In this document: positions 1 through 6,034 of the stretch, piece by piece
Layout of the letters: every line of letters begins with the position of its first letter
Position numbering within the stretch: the stretch's first letter is position 1
Source: DASRWD01 sp044507975
Lineage (GTDB): Bacteria > Deinococcota > Deinococci > Deinococcales > Trueperaceae
Reading direction: 5' to 3'
DNA: 7,802 nucleotides
Assembly (NCBI GenBank): GCA_044507975.1
Contig: JBIQIQ010000113.1
Location: 1-7,802 of the forward strand
Program-made: the position numbers and the translations under genes
Notes under the pieces: model-generated
The model's input: only the letters and a program-made list of their open reading frames with translations
Told to the model about the DNA's origin: nothing
Databases searched by the model: none

Positions 1-64
1 ACGCTAGTCGGCCTGGCCACCGGTGCGGCGCGCCCTCCGGGACGATTGCCGAGGGGGCCTAGCC

Positions 65-82
65 CGCTGCCCTTCGGGAGCG
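65..82 (-). terminator. hairpin after the P1B-4 ATPase gene
   Basis: A stem of seven base pairs with one bulged base (65-68 with 79-82, 70-72 with 76-78) and a three-base loop lies nine bases past the stop codon at 91-93. It has no T tract, as is usual for such a GC-rich genome, so termination is inferred from position only. The rest of positions 1-64 shows no gene or motif I can support. Confidence 0.35.
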
Positions 83-90
83 CCAGCCGG

Positions 91-2121
91 CTACCGAGCG
101 GGCAGCGTGGACGGCGTCTCGTAGGCGGCGCCGGAGCCGCCGGCAGCGGCCCGCGGACGCCATCCCAGCAGCCTCAGGCCGTTCAGGACCACCAGGATCG
201 TGCCGCCCTCGTGACCGAGCACGCCGAGCGGCAGGGGCAGGCGGCCCAGCAGGGTGAACACGACCATCACGGCCATGATCCCCAGGGCGAAGAAGAGGTT
301 CTGCTTGATGACGGCGTTCGCCGACCGGGAGAGCGAGTGCGCTAGCGGCAGCTTCTCGAGGTCGTTCGAGAGGAGCGCGACGTCGGCGGCCTCGAGGGCC
401 GCGTCCGTGCCCGCAGCGCCCATCGCCACGCCCACGGACGCGGCTGCGAGCGCCCCGGCGTCGTTCACCCCGTCGCCGACGAACGCGACTCGGCTCTCGC
501 GCGCCAGCTCGGCCACCATGGCTACCTTGTCGGTGGGCAGGAGGTCGGCGCGGACGTCCTCGGGCCGTATGCCGACCTCGGACGCCACGGCCCGGGCCGT
601 GACCTCGTGGTCGCCGGTCATCATCACCACGCGCTGCACGCCGCCGGCCCGCAGGCCCCGTACCGCTGCCGCGGCCGAGGGCCGCACGGTGTCGGCCACG
701 CCGACGAGGCCGATGACCTCGGCGTCGGAGCCGGCCCCGCGGCCCACGAATACGAGGGTGCGCCCCGCGGCCTCGAGGCGAGCCGCGGTCTCCTCCACCT
801 CCGCCGGCATGGCCACGCCGAGCTCGGCGGCCAGCTTGGCGCTCCCGGCCCAGTGCGGCGTGCCGGCCACCTCGCCCGTCACGCCCTTGCCGGGGACCGC
901 CACGACGCCGGAGGCGCGTGCCGGCTCGAGCCCGGCGGCGGCGCGCACGATGGCTGCGGCGACGGGGTGCTCCGACGCCTCCTCGATGCCCGCTGCGACG
1001 CTCAGGAGCGCCTCGCGCGACACTCCGAACGGCACGGCCTCGGTCACGTGCATGCGGGCCTCGGTGAGGGTCCCGGTCTTGTCGACGGCGACCAGGTCGA
1101 CGCCGCCGAGGTCCTCGAGGGCCGCCCCGCCCTTGAACAGGACGCCGAACCGCGCCGAGCGCGCCAGCGCCGAGAGGACGGCGGCCGGCACGCTGATCAC
1201 GATCGCGCAGGGGCTGGCGACGACGAGCAGAGTAGCGGCGCGGTAGAGGGCGTCGTCGCGCGGCACGCCCAGCAACAGGAACGCTCCGAGCGCGACCACC
1301 GAGCCGACCAGCACCATGACCGTGTAGCGCTGGCCGAACCAGGCGCTGAAGCGCTGGCTGGGCGAGCGCTGCGACTGCGCGACGGTGACGAGCTCGATGA
1401 GGCGCGCCAGCGTCGAGTCGGAGGCCGGTTTGGTGACGCGGACCTCGAGGACGGCGTTGCCGTTGACGCTGCCGGCGAACATCTGATCGCCCGGCTCCTT
1501 GTCGACGGGCACGGACTCGCCCGTGATCGGCGACTGGTCTACGTGGCCCGCGCCGGTGACCACGACGCCGTCGAGCGGTACGCGCTCGCCGGGCCGCACG
1601 AGGATGACCTGCCCGACCGCGACGTCGGCGACGGGGACGACCTCGGTGATGCCGCTGCCGACGACGTTGGCGGTGTCGGGCCGTAGGTCCATCAGGGAGG
1701 CGACGGCGCGCTTCGTGTTGCCCATCGCGTAGCCCTCGAGGGACTCCGCCAGGCTGAAGAGGAACAGCAGGATGGCGCCGTCCCTGACCTCGCCCACGAG
1801 TGCGGCGGCGGTGGCGGCGAGCACCATGAGCAGGTCGATCGACAGCTTGCGGCGCAGCACCAAGCGCCTCAGCGAGTCGCGCGCCGCCGGCACGCCGCCC
1901 GCGAGGTAGGCGAGGGCGTAGCCGACCGTCCAGAGAGCGCCGGCGCCGGTGGAGAGCCAAGCGCCCTCCCCTCCTCGCCATCCGCCGACCAGCCCGGCGA
2001 CGAGGCCTACGCCCGTGATGCCCGTGAGGATCAGCTCGCGCCTGACCTTGGCCCGATCTGCCGCCAGCTCCTCGGCCAGGCGTGTGGCCGGCTCGTCCCG
2101 CTCGCCGCGATCTGTGCTCAT
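91..2121 (-). CDS. P1B-4-type heavy-metal-exporting ATPase (Co/Fe/Zn class)
   Basis: This 676-residue inner-membrane pump hydrolyses ATP to export divalent metal. Motifs in order are: TGES (actuator, residues 200-203), SPC in a transmembrane helix (303-305), DKTGT (phosphorylated Asp347), SEHP (His385, nucleotide domain), TGD (502-504) and GDGVND (549-554). HEGGT lies in the last membrane region (637-641). SPC plus HEGGT is the signature of the P1B-4 group (CoaT, CtpD, PfeT), whose known substrates are Co2+, Fe2+ and sometimes Zn2+. It has no N-terminal HMA domain, also typical of that group. Predicted helices lie near 30-48, 55-75, 95-112, 115-130, 265-285, 295-320 and 605-650. A Gly follows GDGVNDA where Pro is common. 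The ATG at 2121 has no Shine-Dalgarno site but sits six bases after a -10-like hexamer, suggesting a leaderless message. The family is certain; the exact metal is inferred. Confidence 0.93.
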   Translation of the reverse strand: MSTDRGERDEPATRLAEELAADRAKVRRELILTGITGVGLVAGLVGGWRGGEGAWLSTGAGALWTVGYALAYLAGGVPAARDSLRRLVLRRKLSIDLLMVLAATAAALVGEVRDGAILLFLFSLAESLEGYAMGNTKRAVASLMDLRPDTANVVGSGITEVVPVADVAVGQVILVRPGERVPLDGVVVTGAGHVDQSPITGESVPVDKEPGDQMFAGSVNGNAVLEVRVTKPASDSTLARLIELVTVAQSQRSPSQRFSAWFGQRYTVMVLVGSVVALGAFLLLGVPRDDALYRAATLLVVASPCAIVISVPAAVLSALARSARFGVLFKGGAALEDLGGVDLVAVDKTGTLTEARMHVTEAVPFGVSREALLSVAAGIEEASEHPVAAAIVRAAAGLEPARASGVVAVPGKGVTGEVAGTPHWAGSAKLAAELGVAMPAEVEETAARLEAAGRTLVFVGRGAGSDAEVIGLVGVADTVRPSAAAAVRGLRAGGVQRVVMMTGDHEVTARAVASEVGIRPEDVRADLLPTDKVAMVAELARESRVAFVGDGVNDAGALAAASVGVAMGAAGTDAALEAADVALLSNDLEKLPLAHSLSRSANAVIKQNLFFALGIMAVMVVFTLLGRLPLPLGVLGHEGGTILVVLNGLRLLGWRPRAAAGGSGAAYETPSTLPAR

Positions 2122-2127
2122 GCGCTT

Positions 2128-2156
2128 AGCCTAACTCGGAATCGTTCCGATTACAA
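2128..2156 (-). promoter_or_regulatory. candidate leaderless promoter of the P1B-4 ATPase
   Basis: Read on the minus strand, TTGTAA (2151-2156) is followed after exactly 17 bases by TAGGCT (2128-2133), then six bases and the ATG at 2121. A transcript starting seven bases after the -10 would begin at or next to the A of the start codon. No Shine-Dalgarno sequence is present. A TANNNT hexamer just upstream of the start codon is the pattern reported for leaderless genes in Deinococcus and actinobacteria. The -35 matches consensus at four of six positions. Confidence 0.5.
2136..2150. promoter_or_regulatory. 15-bp operator-like inverted repeat inside the promoter spacer
   Basis: TCGGAA-TCG-TTCCGA is a perfect dyad with six-base arms. 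It fills almost the whole spacer between the candidate -35 and -10 of the ATPase gene. A second dyad, AATCG-TTC-CGATT, overlaps it at 2140-2152. The placement would let a bound protein either block RNA polymerase (ArsR, TetR or Fur-like) or remodel the spacer (MerR-like). The regulator is not in the window and cannot be named. Confidence 0.5.
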
Positions 2157-2162
2157 AGACAG

Positions 2163-2172
2163 GAACCGGTTC
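2163..2172. promoter_or_regulatory. 10-bp palindrome GAACCGGTTC
   Basis: This perfect palindrome lies upstream of the -35, about 24 bp centre to centre from the dyad at 2136-2150. Both contain a GGAA-like left half and a TTC-like right half (GGAA-TCG-TTCC and GGAA-CCGG-TTC), so it may be a second, weaker site for the same regulator. Function is inferred. Confidence 0.3.
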
Positions 2173-2223
2173 TCAGCTGGTCCCCGTTCATGAAGCGTCA
2201 TCTGCCGGGCGGCGGCACCGGGG

Positions 2224-2229
2224 TAACCT
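2224..2229 (+). promoter_or_regulatory. candidate -10 element (TAACCT) of the EEP-fold gene
   Basis: TAACCT is followed by six bases and then the ATG at 2236. This is the same geometry as at the divergent ATPase gene, and again there is no Shine-Dalgarno sequence. I see no good -35 at the right distance. The nine-base string TAACCTCGG recurs at 3678-3686, ahead of the HMA gene. Confidence 0.35.
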
Positions 2230-2235
2230 CGGCCG

Positions 2236-3270
2236 ATGTCCGCCGCCCGGGTGCTGGGCGCCCTCCTCGTCCTCCTCGCGTACCTGTCGCTGCTGCCCGC
2301 GGTCGGCTGGTGGGTCGCCCACAACTACCTCGGCGATTCGCGCTGGTGGATGTTCGTCCTCAACAGCATCGCGCCCTACCTCTTCCTCCCCGTGCCCGTG
2401 GTCATGTTGGCCGGCCTGAGGTGGCGCCGGTGGGGGCTGCTGACGGCCGCGCTCGTGCCAGCGGGGATCTTCCTGGCGGTGTTCGGACAGGCGCTGCTCC
2501 CGCGCGAGGCCAAGGTCGAGCCGCTGCCGGCCGGGGCGCCGACGGTGAGCGTGCTCACCTTCAACCTGCACGCGTACAACCCGAGCCCGGAGGCCGTCGC
2601 CAGGGCCATACTCGCCGCCGACGCCGACATCGTCGCCCTCCAGGAGCTGGCGGAGCCGATGGCCGCCGAGCTCTCGCGCCGGCTGGCGGACGCCTACCCC
2701 TACGAGGACCTCGTGCTCGGCGGGGGGTGGGACGGGCTCGGCGTGTACAGCCGGTACCCGCTGACGCCGGTGCTGAGGCGCGTCGAGGGCTTCGGTCGCC
2801 GCAACCCGCAGCTGACGAACGTCCAGCTGGACTGGGGCGAGACCACGCTCGTCAACGTCCACAACCTGTCGATCCCGCGCACGCTCCCCGACTGGCCGAG
2901 CGAGATCGCCTCGACGACGCGCCAGCGCGAGCGGGTGTCGGCGGGCGTCCACGAGCTGGCGTCGGCGCGTGACAGGCCTCTGATCGTCGTGGGCGACTTC
3001 AACACGACGCCCCGCAGCACCGCTTACCAGACGGTGACGGCCGTGCTCTCGGACGCCTGGCTGGAGGCGGGATTCGGCTTCGGGCAGACGTTCCCGGGCG
3101 GGCCGCTCAAGCCGACGCCGCTCGGGTTCCCCGTTCCGAACTGGCTACTCCGGATCGACTACGTGTTCCACTCCCCGGAGTGGCGGGCCCTCGACACGCG
3201 GATCGGGCCTTGGGACGGGGAGTCGGACCACAGGCCCGTCCTCGCGCGCCTGGGGTACGTAGGACCCTAG
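2236..3270 (+). CDS. membrane-anchored endonuclease/exonuclease/phosphatase-family protein
   Basis: This 344-residue protein has three N-terminal membrane helices (about residues 5-25, 40-60 and 67-88) and an EEP-fold hydrolase domain (about 103-340). The catalytic motifs are in order: LTFNLH (Asn110), ALQE (Glu137), VNVHN (His209), GDFN (Asp254, Asn256), RIDYVF (Asp308) and SDHRP (Asp331, His332). The family cleaves phosphodiesters in nucleic acids, sphingolipids or inositol phosphates using Mg2+ or Mn2+. The full active-site set is present, so it should be active. The basic loop RWRRWG between helices 2 and 3 suggests that loop is cytoplasmic, placing the hydrolase domain outside the membrane. 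The architecture resembles YafD-like proteins. The substrate is unknown. It is divergent from the ATPase gene across a 114-bp spacer and may share regulation with it. Confidence 0.87.
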   Translation: MSAARVLGALLVLLAYLSLLPAVGWWVAHNYLGDSRWWMFVLNSIAPYLFLPVPVVMLAGLRWRRWGLLTAALVPAGIFLAVFGQALLPREAKVEPLPAGAPTVSVLTFNLHAYNPSPEAVARAILAADADIVALQELAEPMAAELSRRLADAYPYEDLVLGGGWDGLGVYSRYPLTPVLRRVEGFGRRNPQLTNVQLDWGETTLVNVHNLSIPRTLPDWPSEIASTTRQRERVSAGVHELASARDRPLIVVGDFNTTPRSTAYQTVTAVLSDAWLEAGFGFGQTFPGGPLKPTPLGFPVPNWLLRIDYVFHSPEWRALDTRIGPWDGESDHRPVLARLGYVGP

Positions 3271-3325
3271 CGGCGAGGATGCGGGCGGCGGCGCCGGGCG
3301 AGGATCGGCGCCGGGGTCACGCTAC

Positions 3326-3350
3326 GGACGGCTCGTTCGGCGAGCCGTCC
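3326..3350. terminator. strong hairpin between convergent genes
   Basis: Ten-base perfect arms (GGACGGCTCG at 3326-3335, CGAGCCGTCC at 3341-3350) enclose the five-base loop TTCGG. The hairpin lies 55 bp after the plus-strand EEP-fold gene and six bp beyond the stop of the minus-strand small membrane gene, so it could end both transcripts. No T tract flanks it. Confidence 0.6.
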
Positions 3351-3356
3351 CCGCGC

Positions 3357-3506
3357 TCAAACTGGTCTTCGTCCGCTGAAGAGGTTGATCAGGATGACGA
3401 TCAAGCCGATGACCAGCAGTACGTGGATGAAGCCGCCCAGCGTGTAGCTGGTGACTAGGCCGAGCAGCCACAACACCAACAGGATGATGCCGATGGTCAC
3501 GAGCAT
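3357..3506 (-). CDS. small two-helix membrane protein, Lmo0937/DUF5670-like
   Basis: This 49-residue protein starts MLVTIGIILLVLWLLG and ends NLFSGRRPV. It contains two hydrophobic helices (about residues 3-18 and 26-43) joined by a short TSYTLGG turn, with a basic tail. Its length, the LWLLG helix, the GGFIHVLLVIGLIVIL helix and the basic C-terminus fit the Lmo0937 family of tiny membrane proteins, which are widespread and functionally uncharacterised. The ATG at 3506 has a purine-rich ribosome site (GGAGAAAGGGG, minus strand of 3516-3526) nine bases upstream. It is convergent with the EEP-fold gene and divergent from the HMA gene. The family call comes from memory of the pattern; the coding call rests on the ribosome site, the protein character and the fit between two intergenic elements. 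Confidence 0.75.
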   Translation of the reverse strand: MLVTIGIILLVLWLLGLVTSYTLGGFIHVLLVIGLIVILINLFSGRRPV

Positions 3507-3526
3507 GGGGAGATGCCCCTTTCTCC
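3507..3526 (-). promoter_or_regulatory. ribosome-binding site with a possible masking stem
   Basis: On the minus strand the GGGG end of the purine-rich ribosome site (3516-3519) can pair with CCCC immediately before the ATG (3507-3510) across a five-base loop. The stem is only four G-C pairs, so any effect on translation is speculative. The purine run itself supports the start at 3506. Confidence 0.35.
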
Positions 3527-3638
3527 GGCGGTGGGCCGGGACCTGCTGAACGCGGTGGTGCGTTCGTAACTAGAGGATAGGCGCCGGCATGAGAACGCGC
3601 CCCGGCTGTCATGAGCCGGCCTCAGCGCGTCTGAGGGC

Positions 3639-3656
3639 CCTTGACCAGCGTCAAGG
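3639..3656. promoter_or_regulatory. Fnr/Crp-type operator CCTTGAC-N4-GTCAAGG
   Basis: This is a perfect dyad with seven-base arms and the four-base spacer CAGC. The core TTGAC-N4-GTCAA (3641-3654) has the form of Fnr/FixK/Dnr-family sites (TTGAT-N4-ATCAA and its TTGAC variants). Its centre (3647.5) is about 42 bp before the start point predicted from TAACCT at 3678-3683, the position expected for a class II activator. It lies 88 bp before the HMA start codon. A MerR-type site is an alternative, but no matching -35/-10 pair surrounds the dyad. Confidence 0.55.
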
Positions 3657-3677
3657 ACTGGAACCCGGGCCCACCGC

Positions 3678-3683
3678 TAACCT
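3678..3683 (+). promoter_or_regulatory. candidate -10 element (TAACCT) of the HMA-ATPase operon
   Basis: TAACCT occurs here inside the nine-base string TAACCTCGG, also found as the putative -10 region of the EEP-fold gene (2224-2232). Seven bases downstream gives a start near 3690 and a leader of about 55 bases containing the ribosome site. The -35 region is poor and is partly occupied by the dyad, consistent with an activator-dependent promoter. Confidence 0.4.
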
Positions 3684-3732
3684 CGGGGCAGATCGCAGCC
3701 CCTCGCGCCGGCCGCCGGCTCATGAGGGGCAC

Positions 3733-3738
3733 GGAGGT
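3733..3738 (+). promoter_or_regulatory. ribosome-binding site GGAGGT setting the HMA start
   Basis: A near-perfect Shine-Dalgarno sequence lies six bases before the ATG at 3745. It decides against the in-frame ATG at 3589, which has no such site and would add 52 residues without recognisable character. Confidence 0.85.
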
Positions 3739-3744
3739 AGAGAG

Positions 3745-3975
3745 ATGAGCAGGGACGAGAACGTGACGGTGCTGCGGGCCGAGGGGCTCTCGTGCCCGTC
3801 GTGCATCGCGAAGATCGAGAAGCAGGTCGGCAGGCTCCAAGGCGTGGAGGGCGTGGAGGTCAAGTTCAACTCCGGCCGCATCGAGGTGCGGCACGACCCT
3901 CGGGTCGTGGGCGTCGACGCCCTCGTGGGCGCAGTGGCCCGCGCCGGCTACAAGGCCGAGCCGTCGCCGTTCTGA
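3745..3975 (+). CDS. stand-alone heavy-metal-associated (HMA) domain protein
   Basis: This 76-residue protein is a single ferredoxin-like HMA domain, as in CopZ and in the N-termini of many P1B ATPases. The metal-binding loop is GLSCPSC (Cys17, Cys20; usual form GMTCxxC). It is followed by the helix AKIEKQVGRLQGV, the strand GVEVKFNSGRIEV and the C-terminal GAVARAGYKAE typical of the fold. It is probably cytoplasmic, holding Cu+, Zn2+ or a similar thiophilic metal through two cysteines. The adjacent ATPase, whose GTG lies 14 bases past this stop, lacks such a domain, so the two probably act as a pair: delivery of metal to the pump or sensing of cytoplasmic metal. The metal cannot be told from sequence. 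Confidence 0.92.
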   Translation: MSRDENVTVLRAEGLSCPSCIAKIEKQVGRLQGVEGVEVKFNSGRIEVRHDPRVVGVDALVGAVARAGYKAEPSPF

Positions 3976-3979
3976 GCTG

Positions 3980-3987
3980 AGGAGGGG
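3980..3987 (+). promoter_or_regulatory. ribosome-binding site AGGAGGGG for a GTG start
   Basis: A strong Shine-Dalgarno run ends two bases before GTG at 3990. It supports the GTG start and fits translational coupling with the HMA gene ending at 3975. Confidence 0.75.
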
Positions 3988-3989
3988 AC

Positions 3990-5963
3990 GTGGAGGCCAT
4001 AGGTAGCGGGCCGAGAGAAGCGGCGACCCGCCTGACCGTCGCTGGCGCGCGAGGGGCGCCCGCGTGGCGTCCCCGGCTGGCCCGCTGGCGGCTGCCGCGA
4101 CGCTGGTGGACGCCGGCCGCCGCCGCGGTCCTCTCGGCCGCGGGCTACGCTCTCACGCACCTCGCGCCGGAGGGAGCGCCCGCCGCGGTCGCCGGCACGG
4201 CGCTGTTGCTCGGGGCCGCGGCGCTCGCCGGCTGGCCGATCGCGGTGCAGGCGGCGCGCGCCCTGGCGGTCCGGGTCGTCGGCATCGACCTGCTCGTGAC
4301 CGTCGCGGCCGTCGGGGCCGTCGCGATCCACGAGTTCTGGGAGGCCGCCGCCGTCACGACGCTCTTCGCCGTCGGCAAGGCTCTCGAGAGCGCGACGCTC
4401 GACAAGACGCGGGGCGCGTTGCGCGAGCTGGTAGCCGCCGCGCCAGACCGCGCCACGGTCGTCCGGGAGGGGCGCCACGTCGAGGTGCCCGCGTCCTCGG
4501 TCGCCAGGGGCGAGACCGTCATCGTGCCGCACGGCGCCAAGGTGCCCGTGGACGGCGAGGTGCTCTCCGGCTTCGGCGCCGTCGACGAGGCCTCGATCAC
4601 CGGCGAGTCGGTGCCGGCCGAGAAGGCGCCGGGAGACCGCGTGTTCGCCGGGACGATCGCGGTATCGGGCCTGCTGCGCGTGCGCGCCACGGGCGTCGGG
4701 GCCGACACGACGCTCGCCCGCATCGTCCACCGCGTCGAGGAGGCGCAGGACGCCAAGGGCAGAGCGCAGCGCTTCATGGACCGCTTCGGGCGCTGGTACA
4801 CGCCGGCGATCATCGGGCTGGCGGCCGTAGCCGGCGCTCTCACCGGGAACGTCGAGCTGGCGCTGACGCTGCTCGTCATCGGCTGCCCGGGCGCCCTGGT
4901 GATCTCGGTGCCGGTGTCGATCGTCGCCGGCATCGGGCGCGCGGCGCGCGACGGCGTGCTCGTCAAGGGCGGCGAGACGCTCGAGGCCCTCGCCCGCGTC
5001 GACACCGTCGCCCTCGACAAGACCGGCACCCTGACGCGCGGCCGTCCCCGCGTGGTGGCGGTGGAGCCCACCGCTCCCGGCGTGACGCCGCGCGAGCTCC
5101 TGCGCCTCGCCGCCTTGGCGGAGGCGGGCTCGGGCCATCCGCTGGCCCGGCCAGTGATCGAAGCCGCCGAGGAGGAGGGCGCGGGACCGGACGGCGCGGC
5201 CGTGGAGGCGGAGACCGTGCCTGGCAAGGGCGTCGTAGCCCGCTTCGAGGGCCGGGAGGTCGTCGTCGGCAGCCCCCGCTTCGCCGCCGAGCTGGCGCCG
5301 GCGGGCCCCGCCCTCGACGCCGCGGTGCTGCGCGCGGAGGGGCTCGCGGCGGCCGGCCGCACCCCCCTGGTCGTGCTCCTGGAGCGCCAGCCCTTGGGCG
5401 TCATCGGCGTCGCCGACGAGCTGCGCGAGGGCTCGGCGCGCGCCGTCGCCGAGCTCGGCCGCCTGGGGGTCCGTCGCGTCGCGATGCTCACCGGCGACGC
5501 CGCTCCCGTCGCGAACGCGGTGGCCGCGGAGGTCGGCGTCTCCGACGTGCGCGCCGGCCTCCTGCCGGAGGACAAGCTCGACGTGGTGACGTCGCTGCTG
5601 AGCCGCGGCCGGGGGGTCGCGATGGTCGGCGACGGCGTGAACGACGCCCCCGCCCTGGCGACCGCCGACGTCGGCGTCGCGATGGGCGCCGCCGGCTCGG
5701 CCGTCGCGGTCGAGACCGCCGACGTCGCCCTGATGTCGGACGACCTGCGCAGGCTGCCCCATGCGATACGCCTGGCGCGCCGGACCGCTGCGAACCTGCG
5801 TCAGAACGTCGTGTTCGCCGTGGCGACGGTGCTCCTGCTGCTCGTAGGGGTCATCGCTGGCGGCGTGACGATGTCGCTGGGCATGCTCGTCCACGAGGCG
5901 TCCGTGCTGCTCGTGGTGCTGAACGGGATGCGGCTGCTGAGGCCGCTGCCGGCCGCTGCCTAG
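3990..5963 (+). CDS. P1B-type heavy-metal ATPase with a CPG transport motif
   Basis: This 657-residue membrane pump starts at GTG. Motifs in order are: TGES (residues 204-207), GCPGALVISVP in a transmembrane helix (CPG 299-301), DKTGT (phosphorylated Asp343), SGHP (His383), TGD (501-503) and GDGVND (547-552). HEASVLLVVLN lies in the last membrane region (His635, Glu636). All catalytic residues are present, so it should turn over ATP. The membrane metal site differs from the classic CPC, CPH, SPC and TPC groups: the second cysteine is Gly, and His-Glu in the last helix may supply other ligands. I recall CPGALVIS-type pumps as an existing subgroup usually annotated only as heavy-metal or cadmium ATPases. 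The N-terminus (1-40) is Arg-rich with no CxxC, so the HMA domain is supplied in trans by the gene upstream. Zn, Cd or Co export is the most likely role; copper is less likely. Confidence 0.9.
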   Translation: MEAIGSGPREAATRLTVAGARGAPAWRPRLARWRLPRRWWTPAAAAVLSAAGYALTHLAPEGAPAAVAGTALLLGAAALAGWPIAVQAARALAVRVVGIDLLVTVAAVGAVAIHEFWEAAAVTTLFAVGKALESATLDKTRGALRELVAAAPDRATVVREGRHVEVPASSVARGETVIVPHGAKVPVDGEVLSGFGAVDEASITGESVPAEKAPGDRVFAGTIAVSGLLRVRATGVGADTTLARIVHRVEEAQDAKGRAQRFMDRFGRWYTPAIIGLAAVAGALTGNVELALTLLVIGCPGALVISVPVSIVAGIGRAARDGVLVKGGETLEALARVDTVALDKTGTLTRGRPRVVAVEPTAPGVTPRELLRLAALAEAGSGHPLARPVIEAAEEEGAGPDGAAVEAETVPGKGVVARFEGREVVVGSPRFAAELAPAGPALDAAVLRAEGLAAAGRTPLVVLLERQPLGVIGVADELREGSARAVAELGRLGVRRVAMLTGDAAPVANAVAAEVGVSDVRAGLLPEDKLDVVTSLLSRGRGVAMVGDGVNDAPALATADVGVAMGAAGSAVAVETADVALMSDDLRRLPHAIRLARRTAANLRQNVVFAVATVLLLLVGVIAGGVTMSLGMLVHEASVLLVVLNGMRLLRPLPAAA

Positions 5964-6023
5964 AGGGGCGCTCCGACCTCAACCTTCTTAGCCAGTCATG
6001 CTCCAGGACTCACGCCGCCGCCC

Positions 6024-6029
6024 CATAGT
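6024..6029 (+). promoter_or_regulatory. candidate -10 element (CATAGT) of the PP-loop gene
   Basis: CATAGT ends five bases before the ATG at 6035 and no Shine-Dalgarno sequence is present, suggesting a leaderless message as at 2121 and 2236. No clear -35 is visible. The rest of the 71-bp gap after the ATPase shows no hairpin. Confidence 0.3.
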
Positions 6030-6034
6030 TCGGC

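Larger units (their letters stand above)
3609..3725. repeat. 12-bp inverted repeat bracketing the HMA promoter region
   Basis: TCATGAGCCGGC at 3609-3620 is the exact reverse complement of GCCGGCTCATGA at 3714-3725, with 93 bp between the arms. A partial third copy (GCCGGCATGAG) lies near 3582-3592. The arms enclose the CCTTGAC dyad and the candidate -10. If the transcript starts near 3690, only the right arm is transcribed, so the repeat is more likely a pair of protein sites than an RNA stem. It could also be chance in GC-rich DNA. Confidence 0.35.

Noticed and set aside
59..1981. Long alternative frame on the same strand as the P1B-4 ATPase, and several long frames opposite both ATPases
   Set aside because: Products are Arg/Gly/Pro/Ala-rich with no domain. 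They are by-products of high GC at codon position three over genes with full catalytic motifs.
3270..3320. Repeated GGCGCCGGG and CGAGGAT strings after the EEP-fold gene
   Set aside because: Short GC-rich near-repeats with no conserved unit or spacing. Probably compositional.
3639..3656. MerR-type metal operator instead of an Fnr-type site
   Set aside because: No -35/-10 pair with a 19-20 bp spacer surrounds the dyad, and the TTGAC-N4-GTCAA form with its distance to TAACCT fits Fnr/Crp better. The idea is not excluded.
3589..3744. Longer HMA protein starting at the ATG at 3589
   Set aside because: No ribosome site is present there, the extra 52 residues lack character, and the segment covers the predicted operator and promoter. 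GGAGGT supports 3745.
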